NCBI RefSeq assembly: GCF_001612685.1
Contig: NZ_BDAY01000090.1
Location: 1 to 48,218 of the forward strand
DNA from: Nocardia altamirensis NBRC 108246
GTDB taxonomy: Bacteria; Actinomycetota; Actinomycetes; Mycobacteriales; Mycobacteriaceae
Direction: 5' to 3'
Length of the DNA: 48,218 bases
This document shows positions 1 through 7,263 of the stretch, piece by piece. The notes under the pieces were generated by a model that was given only the letters and a program-made list of their open reading frames with translations, was not told the DNA's origin and ran no database searches. Positions within the stretch are counted from its first letter, which is position 1, and each line of letters starts with the position of its first letter. The position numbers and the translations under genes were made by a program.

Positions 1-133
1 CTCGACAACCGGTGCGGAATGCGCAGTAGGGGTGCGGATTTCGGTGTTGAGGCACGGCTCGCCGCGGGTGCCGGCCTAGGGGAGACCTCTGATCCCGGCA
101 TCTGGGAGCACAACGGCGCGGCTGATGGTCGAG

Positions 134-183
134 GGGGCACTGGTGGCGGGGGCTTCTCGGGGTGATGCCGCCACCAGTGCCCC
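134..183. repeat. 16 bp perfect inverted repeat in repeat unit 1
   Basis: The arm GGGGCACTGGTGGCGG at 134-149 pairs perfectly with CCGCCACCAGTGCCCC at 168-183 across an 18-base loop. No T-run follows, so it is not a standard intrinsic terminator. The structure recurs in unit 2. Confidence 0.8.
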
Positions 184-331
184 GTGATCAACCGGCCAAC
201 TCCAGAACCGGTGCGGATGCGCAGTAGGGGCGTGGATTTCGGTGCTGAGGCATGCCTAGCCCGCTGTTGCTGGTCTCGGGTAGTCCCGCGATCCCGGTAT
301 GTGGGATCAGAAGTGGTGGTTTCGTGCTGAG

Positions 332-379
332 GGGGCACTGGTGGCGGGGCTTCTCGGGTGATGCCGCCGTCAGTGCCCC
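332..379. repeat. Second copy of the hairpin, with two wobble pairs
   Basis: The arm at 332-347 is identical to that of unit 1. The other arm (364-379, CCGCCGTCAGTGCCCC) has two changes. Both convert Watson-Crick pairs to G-U pairs when read as plus-strand RNA, so the fold is kept while the sequence drifts. Confidence 0.7.
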
Positions 380-487
380 GTGATCAGCTGACCAACTCCA
401 GAGCTGGTGCGGATCCACGGAAGGGGTGCGGATTCAGGGGCCGGGGTTAGTTCGGTGGAGCATTGTGCTCATCAGTGTTGGCTTCGG

Positions 488-832
488 GCGTCGCGGTGCG
501 CGGGTACCGGAGTGAACGGGGCGCAGGGGTGCGCGGGTGCGGCGGGCGCGGGCGCAGGGTGCGCGGGTGCGGGAGTACGGCAGTGCGGGTGTGCGCGGGT
601 GCGGGAGTGAGTGGGTGCGGAGTGAACGGGGCGCGGGTGTGCGCGGGTGCGGGAGTGCGCGGGTGCGGAGTGAACGGGTGCGGAGTGAACGGGTGCGGAG
701 TGAACGGAGCGCAGGTGTGCGCGGGCGCAGGGTGCGGGAGTGCGCGGGTGCGGGAGTGTGGCAGTGCGCGGGCGCAGGGTGTGCGGGAGTGACCGGGTGC
801 GCGGGTGCGGGAGTGCGGGAGTGCGGTGGAGG
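488..832. repeat. G-rich minisatellite
   Basis: This is a run of short tandem units built on GGTGCGG plus GAGTG or AGTGAACGG. The clearest stretch is 661-705, where a 15-base unit (GGGTGCGGAGTGAAC) occurs three times exactly. Related units with GCGCGGGTGCGGGAGTG surround it. It abuts the stop codon of the response regulator at 833. Several frames stay open only because the repeat lacks stops; the predicted peptides are low-complexity and I do not regard them as genes. Confidence 0.8.
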
Positions 833-1789
833 TTAGACCTCGGTGCGGTTGGGGTGGATGTCGACTGGGACGTGGTTGATTCGGAGGAGTGGGTCGACGT
901 GGTGGGTGGCTGGTAGTGCGGTGATGGTGTGGGGCGGGAGGATGTGGGGGGTGTGGGGGACGATTCGTCGGGTGTGGGCGTAGACCGCCGCGTGTACTCG
1001 GTCGCGGACGCCGAGTTTGGCGAGCACGTTGGAGACGTGTGTTTTGACGGTTTGTTCGCCGACGCCGAGCGTGTCTGCGATCTCCGGGTTGGTGTACGCC
1101 TTGGCGATCAGCAGCAGGACCTGGTGTTCTCGGGTGGTGAGGGTTGCCACCTCCGGTGCGGTGGGGAACGGGTCGATCCCGGTGGTCAGCCGCGTGACGA
1201 GACGGCGGGTCAGGGTCGGGTCGATCAGTGCGTCGCCGCGGGCCGCCATGCGGATGGCTGAGATCAGGCCGTCGGACGGCAGTGCGGTGGTGAGGAATCC
1301 CGACGCGCCGAGACACAGTGCGCGGTAGAGGTTTTCGTCGGTGTCGGAGGAGGTGAGGGTGAGGATGCGGGTGGCGCCGCCGAGCGCCGCGATGGTGTCG
1401 ATGGCGGCTGGGCGGTCTAGGCCGGGCAGGTCGAGGTCGAGCAGCGCGACGTCGGGACGCAACCGTTCGATTTCCCGGATCGCGGCGGCACCGTGGTCGA
1501 CCTCCGCCACGCATTCGAGATCCGACTGGGTCGCGATGGCGGCACGCAGGCCGGAGCGGAAGACCACTCGGTCGTCGGCGAGCAGTACGGAAATCGTTGA
1601 GCCCGAAGGATTCTCGACTCCAACAGGCGGGGAGCCCGCATGGTTCAGCGGCTGGTGCTTTTCGACGGTGCCGCTGGTCGGCGTCGCCGCGTTGGCCACA
1701 CCGCTCATCGACAAGGTCGCGGCGGTGACGGCGAGCACGAGGGACGACGCCACTCGGAGCAACGGGCGGGCGGAGGAGTTCCTGGCCAT
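833..1789 (-). CDS. NarL/LuxR-type response regulator with an N-terminal signal peptide
   Basis: The 318-residue protein has a receiver domain (about 65-185), a linker and a LuxR-type HTH (about 217-271, with LTTREHQVL and EQTVKTHVSNVLAKLG). It would normally be a cytoplasmic DNA-binding output protein of a two-component system. The receiver keeps the acidic pair D72-D73 and phospho-acceptor D118 (LLDLDLPG). The conserved lysine after the GFL motif is replaced by threonine (GFLTT, T168). Residues 1-34 form a textbook Sec signal peptide: arginines, a hydrophobic core from about 13 to 32, then an ANA cleavage-like site. I see no ATG, GTG or TTG just before the receiver in this frame, so the start at 1789 appears real. 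A TACCGT box 7 bases upstream suggests a leaderless message. No histidine kinase is adjacent. It lies 84 bases downstream of secY on the same strand. A frameshift or fusion of a secreted-protein start to a regulator is the main alternative. Confidence 0.8.
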   Translation of the reverse strand: MARNSSARPLLRVASSLVLAVTAATLSMSGVANAATPTSGTVEKHQPLNHAGSPPVGVENPSGSTISVLLADDRVVFRSGLRAAIATQSDLECVAEVDHGAAAIREIERLRPDVALLDLDLPGLDRPAAIDTIAALGGATRILTLTSSDTDENLYRALCLGASGFLTTALPSDGLISAIRMAARGDALIDPTLTRRLVTRLTTGIDPFPTAPEVATLTTREHQVLLLIAKAYTNPEIADTLGVGEQTVKTHVSNVLAKLGVRDRVHAAVYAHTRRIVPHTPHILPPHTITALPATHHVDPLLRINHVPVDIHPNRTEV

Positions 1790-1796
1790 AGGTTCG

Positions 1797-1802
1797 ACGG
1801 TA
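1797..1802 (-). promoter_or_regulatory. Candidate -10 box for a leaderless message
   Basis: TACCGT on the minus strand lies 7 bases before the ATG at 1789, and no Shine-Dalgarno sequence is visible. It fits the TANNNT leaderless pattern seen at six other genes here. Confidence 0.4.
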
Positions 1803-1873
1803 GCGTTATCGGCAGGCTGCGCGCGCCGGCACCAGGGCAGACGCTGGGCAGGCGGACCGGCGACGTGCGGTGT

Positions 1874-3190
1874 TCAGCGCAGGAACCCTTCGTAGTTCCG
1901 GTTCATCACTTGGCTTTCGAGCTGTTTGACTGTGTCCAGGGCGACGCTCACCACGATCAGCACGGAGGTCCCGCCGAACGCGAGACCCGGCGCGACACCG
2001 CCTGTGCCCGCACCGAGGAACAAGTTCGGCAGCACCACGACCGCGCCGAGGTAGAGGGCGCCGGGCAGGGTGATCCGGCTGAGCACATAATTCAGGTAGT
2101 CCGCGGTGGGTTTGCCTGGCCGGTAGCCGGGGATGAAGCCGCCGAACTTCCGCATCTCGTCTGCGCGCTCCTGCGGGTTGACGGTGATCGCGACGTAGAA
2201 GTAGGTGAAGAACACGATCAGGGTGAAATAGATCGTGACGTACACGGGGCTGGTCGGGCTGACCAGGTATTGGTGGATCCACGCCTGCCACCTGGTCTGA
2301 TGTCCGGGATCGCGTTGAGTCAGCTGGGCGAGCAGGTTCGGCAGGTACAGCAACGACGATGCGAAGATCACCGGAATCACGCCCGCCTGGTTGACCTTCA
2401 GCGGCAGGTACGTCGAGGAACCGCCGTACATCTTCCGCCCGACCACACGCTTGGCGTACTGCACCGGAATCCGCCGCTGCCCCTGCTCGACGAAGACCAC
2501 GCCGACGATTACCGCGAACACCGCGACGCACACCCCCGCGAACAGGAGCGCGTTCCTGTCCAGGAGCGCTTTGCCCTGAGTCGGCGCCTGCGCGGCGATA
2601 CCGGCGAAAATCAACAGCGACATGCCATTTCCGATGCCACGCTCGGTGATCAGCTCGCCGAACCACATGACCAGCGCCGCCCCTGCGGTCAATACCAGCA
2701 CCAGTACGATCATGCCGAACAGGGAGGTGTCGGCGAGGATGCTCTCGGGACAGCCGGGCAGCAGTTGTCGACGCGCGGCCAACGCCACCAGCGTCGAGCC
2801 CTGCAGGACGGCCAACGCCATCGTCAGATAGCGGGTGTACTGGGTGATCTTGGTCTGCCCGGTCTGGCCTTCTTTGCGCAGTTCCTCGAACCGCGGGATC
2901 ACCACGGTCAGCAGTTGAATGATGATGCCCGCTGTGATGTAGGGCGTGATGCCGATCGCGAACACCGAAAGGTGCAGCATCGCACCGCCGGAGAACAGAT
3001 TGATGAGCTGATAGATGCCCGCCGACTCGCCACCGGAAGCAATCGCGACGCAGGTGCGCACAGCCGGGTAGTCGACTCCCGGTGACGGCAGTGCCGCACC
3101 GAGGCGATACAGCACGAGCAGTCCAAGCGTGCCGAGGATCTTCCGCCGCAGATCCGGGGTCCGGAGAGCCGGTACAAAGGCGGAAAGCAC
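1874..3190 (-). CDS. secY: Preprotein translocase subunit SecY (isolated copy)
   Basis: SecY forms the protein-conducting channel of the SecYEG translocon in the cytoplasmic membrane. The start is GTG 3190, preceded by a perfect AGGAGG (3195-3200). The 438-residue product has the family hallmarks: SAFVPALRTPDLRRKI at the N-terminus, LPSPGVDY, SVFAIGITPYITA, FEELRKEGQ, the GIGNGMSLLIF segment, QRRIPVQYAKR, STYLPLKVNQAGVIPVIFA, and the C-terminal LDTVKQLESQVMNRNYEGFL. Ten membrane segments are expected. In most actinobacteria secY sits in the spc ribosomal-protein operon beside rplO, adk and map. None of those genes is here, and 788 bases of repeat-bearing DNA precede it. It may be a second copy or the only copy relocated; the window cannot decide. 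The gene downstream on the same strand is the signal-peptide-bearing response regulator. Confidence 0.93.
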   Translation of the reverse strand: MLSAFVPALRTPDLRRKILGTLGLLVLYRLGAALPSPGVDYPAVRTCVAIASGGESAGIYQLINLFSGGAMLHLSVFAIGITPYITAGIIIQLLTVVIPRFEELRKEGQTGQTKITQYTRYLTMALAVLQGSTLVALAARRQLLPGCPESILADTSLFGMIVLVLVLTAGAALVMWFGELITERGIGNGMSLLIFAGIAAQAPTQGKALLDRNALLFAGVCVAVFAVIVGVVFVEQGQRRIPVQYAKRVVGRKMYGGSSTYLPLKVNQAGVIPVIFASSLLYLPNLLAQLTQRDPGHQTRWQAWIHQYLVSPTSPVYVTIYFTLIVFFTYFYVAITVNPQERADEMRKFGGFIPGYRPGKPTADYLNYVLSRITLPGALYLGAVVVLPNLFLGAGTGGVAPGLAFGGTSVLIVVSVALDTVKQLESQVMNRNYEGFLR

Positions 3191-3460
3191 GAGTCCTCCT
3201 GATGAATAACGTTGTCGGACATCGGATTCCGCTGGCGGTACGCAGGCGACCTGCCAGCGCCTTTGACGGTACGGAGCAACCGCTCCCTCCACGTCGCCCG
3301 CGAGTCGGAATTCCGCCTCCCTCAGTTGGGGGAACCCCGCCCGCCGCGATCCCCACACCAACAACGCCAAAGGCGCCTATCGACCACCCGATCCGCCGCC
3401 CGCACCCCCGAACGCGATTCGACACAACCCCATCGCAATCCACACTGCCCTCGCCCCCGA

Positions 3461-3644
3461 ACGCTTTCCGGCGTTGCTCATCGCGCACCGGGTGGCCCTC
3501 GCCTGTGGACGCTTTCCGGCGTTGCTCATCGCGCACCGGGTGGCCCTCGCCTGTGGACGCTTTCCGGCGCTGCTCATCGCGCACCGCGTGGCCCTCGCCT
3601 GCGGACGCCTTCCGGTGCAGCTCATCGCGAACCGCACACCGGCG
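3461..3644. repeat. 48 bp tandem repeat, about 3.8 copies
   Basis: Units begin with ACGCTTTCCGGCGTTGCTCA at 3461, 3509 and 3557, and diverged at 3605. Units 1 and 2 are virtually identical; unit 3 has single changes; unit 4 decays (ACGCCTTCCGGTGCAGCTCA). The 48-base period keeps frame, so a 16-residue repeat can be read on both strands. No start with a ribosome site or known product supports translation. Confidence 0.85.
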
Positions 3645-3900
3645 TGCCCCCGAGCGACTTTCGACGCCACACGCCGTGATCCGCGCCCACGTCTCGACGA
3701 AACCAACCGCGATCCGTGCACCGTCGGTACCTGCGAGCACGTTTCGATTCCGCACCAGCGGGGATGTGTTGACGGGTGCTGGAAGGTGCGAGATGGGCGG
3801 ATTGGGTGGCGTCGAAAGGCTCTTGTGGTGTTGTGGGGATCGGGGTGGGCTGGGTTGACGGGTGCGGGAGGTCCGGATGGGAGATCGGGTGGGGTCGAGG

Positions 3901-3946
3901 GGGTTTGGGGCGGGGGGACCTGGGTGGGGCGCGGGTAGGGTTGGGG
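3901..3946 (+). other. G-quadruplex-type G-run cluster
   Basis: Nine or so runs of three to six G with one- to four-base spacers (GGG-TTT-GGGG-C-GGGGGG and onward) lie 33 to 78 bases upstream of the acyltransferase start. This matches the general G-quadruplex pattern. No function is shown by sequence alone. Confidence 0.5.
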
Positions 3947-3978
3947 TGAGGTTGGTTTCGGGCCGGCGGGAGGGTTCG

Positions 3979-4644
3979 ATGGACGAGGGATCGGGGCGGC
4001 CGAGGGGGCTTGGGAAGCGCGCGTGGGTGACGACGAAGCTGGTGCGTCGGGTATTGCGTGGGCTTGCTTGGTCGAAGGTTGTGCGGGTTACCGTGCTCGG
4101 GCGGGCGGAGGTGCCGAAGTCGGGGGCGGTGATCGTGGCGAGCAACCACATCTCGATGCTGGACGCGGTATTTCTGTGGGGAGCGTTGCGGCGCAGGGCT
4201 ATTGCTATTGCGATGGCGGAGCTGTGGTCTTGGCCGGTGGTGGGGTGGCTGGTGCGGCGGCTCGGGCATATTCCGGTGGTGCGCCGTGACAGCGAGTCGG
4301 GGCTGACCGCGCTTTCGAAGGCTGAGCAGATCCTCCGGCACGGCGGCGTGCTGCTGATCTATCCGGAAGGGCGGCTGGTTGCGCCGGGCGAATCGGAACC
4401 GTACAAGCCGGGAGTAGCGAAACTGGCTCTGGCGACTGGCGTTCCGATCATTCCGGTCGGCACCACCGGCACCGATCGAGTCCTACCCATGCGACGCACC
4501 CGCGGCGACGGTCCCGCCTTCGACCGCCACCAACAGGTGACCATCCATTTCGGTGCGCCCATCGACCCCGCCGACTTCGACGACCCCGACAAGCTCCTCG
4601 ACCACCTCCGCCAGCGGATCGAGGATCTCCGCAGCACGAACTGA
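3979..4644 (+). CDS. 1-acyl-sn-glycerol-3-phosphate acyltransferase family protein (PlsC-like)
   Basis: The 221-residue protein is of the LPLAT/PlsC family. These enzymes move an acyl chain from acyl-CoA or acyl-ACP to lysophosphatidate or a related acceptor at the inner membrane face. Motif I is NHISMLD (the HX4D catalytic pair), motif III is YPEGRL (an EGTR variant with R in the second half) and motif IV is GVPIIPVG. The length is typical of short actinobacterial members. ATG 3979 is chosen because GGGAGG lies just before it (3968-3973). An upstream in-frame start at 3862 would add a low-complexity G/R-rich stretch read from the G-run region and is unlikely. The acceptor is unknown. It ends 57 bases before the convergent hydrolase gene. 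Confidence 0.85.
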   Translation: MDEGSGRPRGLGKRAWVTTKLVRRVLRGLAWSKVVRVTVLGRAEVPKSGAVIVASNHISMLDAVFLWGALRRRAIAIAMAELWSWPVVGWLVRRLGHIPVVRRDSESGLTALSKAEQILRHGGVLLIYPEGRLVAPGESEPYKPGVAKLALATGVPIIPVGTTGTDRVLPMRRTRGDGPAFDRHQQVTIHFGAPIDPADFDDPDKLLDHLRQRIEDLRSTN

Positions 4645-4701
4645 CACCAGCCAGCCAGTCGTTGGAACCGATGTCAACGTCGGCGCGCGGTGGTGGTCGG
4701 G

Positions 4702-5412
4702 TCAGGGGTTGGTGAGGGTGTGGAGGAGGTCGGCGAGTTGGTTGGGCTCGGACCACATGGGCCAGTGGCCGGTGGGGAGGTCGAGGTAGTCGGCGGTGAG
4801 GTGGGTGAGTTCGGTGAAGGCGGGGACTTGGCCGCTGTCGCGGAGCTTTTCGACCTCTTCGGTGGTGATGCTGTTGCAGATGACGGTGGTGGGGATGGAC
4901 CAGCGGGCGGGGGAGTCGCTGAGTTCGAGGGGGCCGGACGCGATGGTGGTCGGTTCGCTGACGGCGCGTTCGCGGAAGCGGGCGAGAGCGGCCTCGTCCA
5001 AGCCGACGAGGCTGTTGCCTGCGGCTTCGAGTTCTGGCCAGTCGGGTAGCGGCCATTCGGGGCCTGCGTCGGCGCGGGTGGCGTCGATGATGTAGCCGTT
5101 GGGGATCGGGGCGGAGTCGACGTAGATCGCACGGTGGAAGCGGTCCGGTGCGCGGTCGGTGGCGAGGTAGGCGGGGGCTGCGCCACCGGAATGGGCGACG
5201 AGCACGGCGGTTTCGCCTGCGGGGACGGCGTCGATGATGGCTTGGGCCTGAGCCGCCAAGGTGGCCGAAAGTCGGTCGGGGTCAGCCGGATCCAGGCCGG
5301 GGAGGGTCAGTGCCTGTACCTCGTTGCCGCGTGCGCGCAGGTTGTCTGCGACCTCGTCCCAGGCCCATGCGCCGAGCCAGAAACCGGGAACCAAAACCAT
5401 CCGTGTAGCCAT
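4702..5412 (-). CDS. Alpha/beta-fold hydrolase
   Basis: The 236-residue protein has an alpha/beta hydrolase fold. VLVPGFWLGAWAW near the N-terminus supplies the oxyanion region, AHSGGA holds the probable nucleophile serine in a modified GxSxG elbow, and TGHWPMW near the C-terminus supplies the likely catalytic histidine. It resembles small esterase/lipase-like members close to the MhpC or plant methyl-esterase type. The substrate cannot be read from sequence. ATG 5412 is preferred over the upstream ATG 5442 because AAGGTAAG precedes it at good distance. It diverges from the HTH regulator at 5538 across a 125-base promoter region with an inverted repeat. Confidence 0.8.
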   Translation of the reverse strand: MATRMVLVPGFWLGAWAWDEVADNLRARGNEVQALTLPGLDPADPDRLSATLAAQAQAIIDAVPAGETAVLVAHSGGAAPAYLATDRAPDRFHRAIYVDSAPIPNGYIIDATRADAGPEWPLPDWPELEAAGNSLVGLDEAALARFRERAVSEPTTIASGPLELSDSPARWSIPTTVICNSITTEEVEKLRDSGQVPAFTELTHLTADYLDLPTGHWPMWSEPNQLADLLHTLTNP

Positions 5413-5497
5413 GGGTCTTACCTTGCCGTATCGGACCGACATGTTCAGAGCTAGCTCGCTGCCCGCGTCACGCTATACCTCATTTATCCACAAACAA

Positions 5498-5520
5498 CCC
5501 TATTGCATCGACGTATAGGG
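5498..5520. promoter_or_regulatory. Candidate operator between the hydrolase and HTH gene
   Basis: CCCTAT (5498-5503) and ATAGGG (5515-5520) form a perfect 6 bp inverted repeat with an 11-base spacer, 18 bases before the HTH gene. The HTH protein encoded next to it is the natural candidate binder. Confidence 0.4.
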
Positions 5521-5537
5521 AAGTTTAAGGTAGCTTC

Positions 5538-5969
5538 ATGACCGAACGCCTCTACTCCGTGGAACAGGTGGCCGAACGCCTCGGGCTGCACGTGCGCACG
5601 ATTCGCAACTACGTGCGCGACGGGCGGCTCAACGCGGTCCGGATCGGGAAGCAGTACCGGATCGCGCATGAGGACCTGGAGGCCTTCACGGGTCGGCCGG
5701 TGCCTGCACCCGTGCGGGAAGCGGTCGAGAGGCGGCGGCACAGCGAGGTGTCGAGCATCGTGCAGATCGAGGCGATCTCCCCCGAGATGGCGGATCGGGT
5801 AACCAGCTTGCTGATGGGCGCGGCGGCGAATCGGTCGGCCGGCGACGATCCGTTGCGCATCCAGACGGTCTACGACGCGGAGCGGGCTCGCATGAAAGTC
5901 ATTGTCCTTGGCGGCCTTGCCGATACGGCTCGGCTGTTCGACTACCTGGAAGGGGTGCTCGCATCATGA
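5538..5969 (+). CDS. Excisionase/MerR-type HTH regulator
   Basis: The 143-residue protein starts with a winged HTH of the excisionase/MerR-like HTH_17 type: YSVEQVAERLGLHVRTIRNY, then RDGRLNAVRIGKQYRI as the wing. The remaining ~80 residues (ISPEMADRVTSLLMGAA, ARMKVIVLGG) look like a small alpha/beta ligand or dimer domain that I do not recognise. AAGG lies before ATG 5538. The stop overlaps the start of the hydrolase at 5966 (ATGA), so the two are translationally coupled and probably form one regulatory unit. It is likely a local transcriptional regulator of this operon and possibly of the divergent hydrolase gene. Confidence 0.8.
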   Translation: MTERLYSVEQVAERLGLHVRTIRNYVRDGRLNAVRIGKQYRIAHEDLEAFTGRPVPAPVREAVERRRHSEVSSIVQIEAISPEMADRVTSLLMGAAANRSAGDDPLRIQTVYDAERARMKVIVLGGLADTARLFDYLEGVLAS

Positions 5970-6880
5970 ACGACCGTCGCGAGCCAACGATGAGCGCAGC
6001 ACAACCGGACACGATTGCCGCGCAACCGTGGGATAACGCTATGCGCACGCTCTACAAGTCTGAGCAGGGCGCGAACGCGGTCCAGCAGCACTATCGAAAG
6101 TTGTTGGACGCCTGGACGATCCCCGCCGAACGGGTGCGGGTGCCGACTCGCGAGGGCGAAACTTTCGTCCTGGCCTGCGGTCCGCAGGACGCGCCGCCGG
6201 TGGTACTCCTGCACGGCTCGGGTGGGAACGCGGCCAACTGGCGCGGCGACATCGCCTCGTGGGCAACACATTTCCGCACGTATATGGTCGACATCATCGG
6301 CGAGCCCGGCGGCAGCGCACCGTCGCGCCCGCCGTTGGATTCCGACGCATACGCGCTGTGGCTCGACGACGTGCTGGAAGCTCTTGACCTCGACGATGTT
6401 TCGATCGTGGCCAGCTCGCTCGGCGGCTGGATGGCGCTGGACTATGCGACCCGCAGGCCGAGCCGGGTGACCAAGCTTGCCCTGCAGTGCCCGAGCGGCA
6501 TCGGCAAACAGACGATGGGTTGGCTGCCGAAAGCCTTGTTCCTGAGGATGTTCGGGCGTCGCGGCGTACGGCACACGGCGCGCATGGTGACGGGCCTGAA
6601 CACCCCGCTGACCAAGGCCGCGCTGGACGACATAGTCCTGACTTTCACCACCTACAAGCCGCGCACCGAGCGGCTCCCGATCTTCTCCGACGACAAGCTG
6701 CGCGTCCTGACCATGCCCGTTCTGGTCATCGTCGGCGCCAAGGACATCATGCTCGACTCCGCAGAAACCGCCGAGCGTGTCCGCCGCTGCGTCCCCAGCG
6801 CCACGGTCCATGTGCTCCCCGAAGTCGGCCACGCCATCCTCGGCCAAACCGACACCGTCCTCGCTTTCCTCCGCGATTGA
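5966..6880 (+). CDS. Alpha/beta-fold hydrolase coupled to the HTH regulator
   Basis: The 304-residue protein carries the standard alpha/beta hydrolase elements: VVLLHGSGGN (oxyanion HG), VASSLGGW (nucleophile serine elbow), VIVGAKDIM (acid region) and EVGHAILG (histidine). The ATG at 5966 overlaps the upstream stop by 4 bases. An internal ATG at 5990 is possible but less well placed for coupling. The substrate is unknown. The C-H bond-hydrolase/esterase style of the motifs fits MhpC-like or haloperoxidase-like relatives. No signal peptide is seen, so it is probably cytoplasmic. Confidence 0.85.
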   Translation: MNDRREPTMSAAQPDTIAAQPWDNAMRTLYKSEQGANAVQQHYRKLLDAWTIPAERVRVPTREGETFVLACGPQDAPPVVLLHGSGGNAANWRGDIASWATHFRTYMVDIIGEPGGSAPSRPPLDSDAYALWLDDVLEALDLDDVSIVASSLGGWMALDYATRRPSRVTKLALQCPSGIGKQTMGWLPKALFLRMFGRRGVRHTARMVTGLNTPLTKAALDDIVLTFTTYKPRTERLPIFSDDKLRVLTMPVLVIVGAKDIMLDSAETAERVRRCVPSATVHVLPEVGHAILGQTDTVLAFLRD

Positions 6881-6916
6881 CGAACGCGCCCAACCGTTCT
6901 CGGTAGCGAATCCTGA

Positions 6917-7258
6917 TCAGTAGACGGGCCCGGTGTACTTCTCACCGGGCCCCTTGCCCGGCTCATCCGGGTGCGCCGATGCCTCGCGGAACGCCCGCTG
7001 CAACGACTGCAATCCCTCGCGGATCGGTCCTGCATGCGGACCGAGGTACTCGACCGACGCCGTGACCAGCCCGGCGAGCGCGGTGATCACCCGACGCGCC
7101 TCGTCCAAATCGCGCCTCGCACTCGACTCCGGATCCTCGTCCGCGAGCCCGAGCTTCTCCGCAGCCGAGCTCATCAGCATCACCGCGGCCCGGCTGATCA
7201 CCTCCACCGCCGGGATGTCGGCCAGTTCGCGCACGGAGTTGTCGAGCTCTTCAGTCAT
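6917..7258 (-). CDS. DUF1844 family protein
   Basis: The 113-residue protein shows the DUF1844 pattern: IPAVEVISRAAVMLMSSAAEKLGL followed by an acidic stretch and a second helix (EARRVITALAGLVTASVEYL). The family is frequently encoded beside infC in actinobacteria, as here, and its function is not known. ATG 7258 lies 5 bases after the stop of the DinB-like gene, so the two are likely co-transcribed. A longer frame starting at 7468 would run inside the DinB gene in another phase and is rejected. Confidence 0.85.
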   Translation of the reverse strand: MTEELDNSVRELADIPAVEVISRAAVMLMSSAAEKLGLADEDPESSARRDLDEARRVITALAGLVTASVEYLGPHAGPIREGLQSLQRAFREASAHPDEPGKGPGEKYTGPVY

Positions 7259-7263
7259 GCCTG

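Larger units (their letters stand above)
11..480. repeat. Diverged ~197 bp direct repeat, two full units and a third partial
   Basis: The block starting GGTGCGGA at 11 recurs at 210 and again, decaying, at 406 (periods 199 and 196). Units 1 and 2 share the order: GGTGCGGA..GCGCAGTAGGGG, GGATTTCGGTG, a GATCCCGG segment, then a long hairpin (134-183 and 332-379), then GTGATCA and CCAACTCCAGA. No convincing gene overlaps it. The short open frames here have neither a ribosome site nor a recognisable product. The origin is unknown; it may be an intergenic repeat family or decayed duplicated DNA. Confidence 0.7.
3191..3978. other. Intergenic region with repeats between divergent secY and the acyltransferase
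   Basis: These 788 bases lie between two divergent starts. They hold the secY Shine-Dalgarno sequence (3195-3200), a 48 bp tandem repeat (3461-3644) and a very G-rich stretch (3760-3960). Several frames are open, but no frame gives a plausible protein with a ribosome site. I call no gene here. Confidence 0.6.

Noticed and set aside
447..1514. Pro/His/Arg-rich minus-strand frame through the minisatellite
   Set aside because: The residues simply reflect the tandem repeat and the other phase of the response regulator gene.
1806..4151. A 781-codon minus-strand frame covering the 48 bp repeats and overlapping secY
   Set aside because: It overlaps secY out of phase for its last half, has no ribosome site, and the secY reading is unambiguous.
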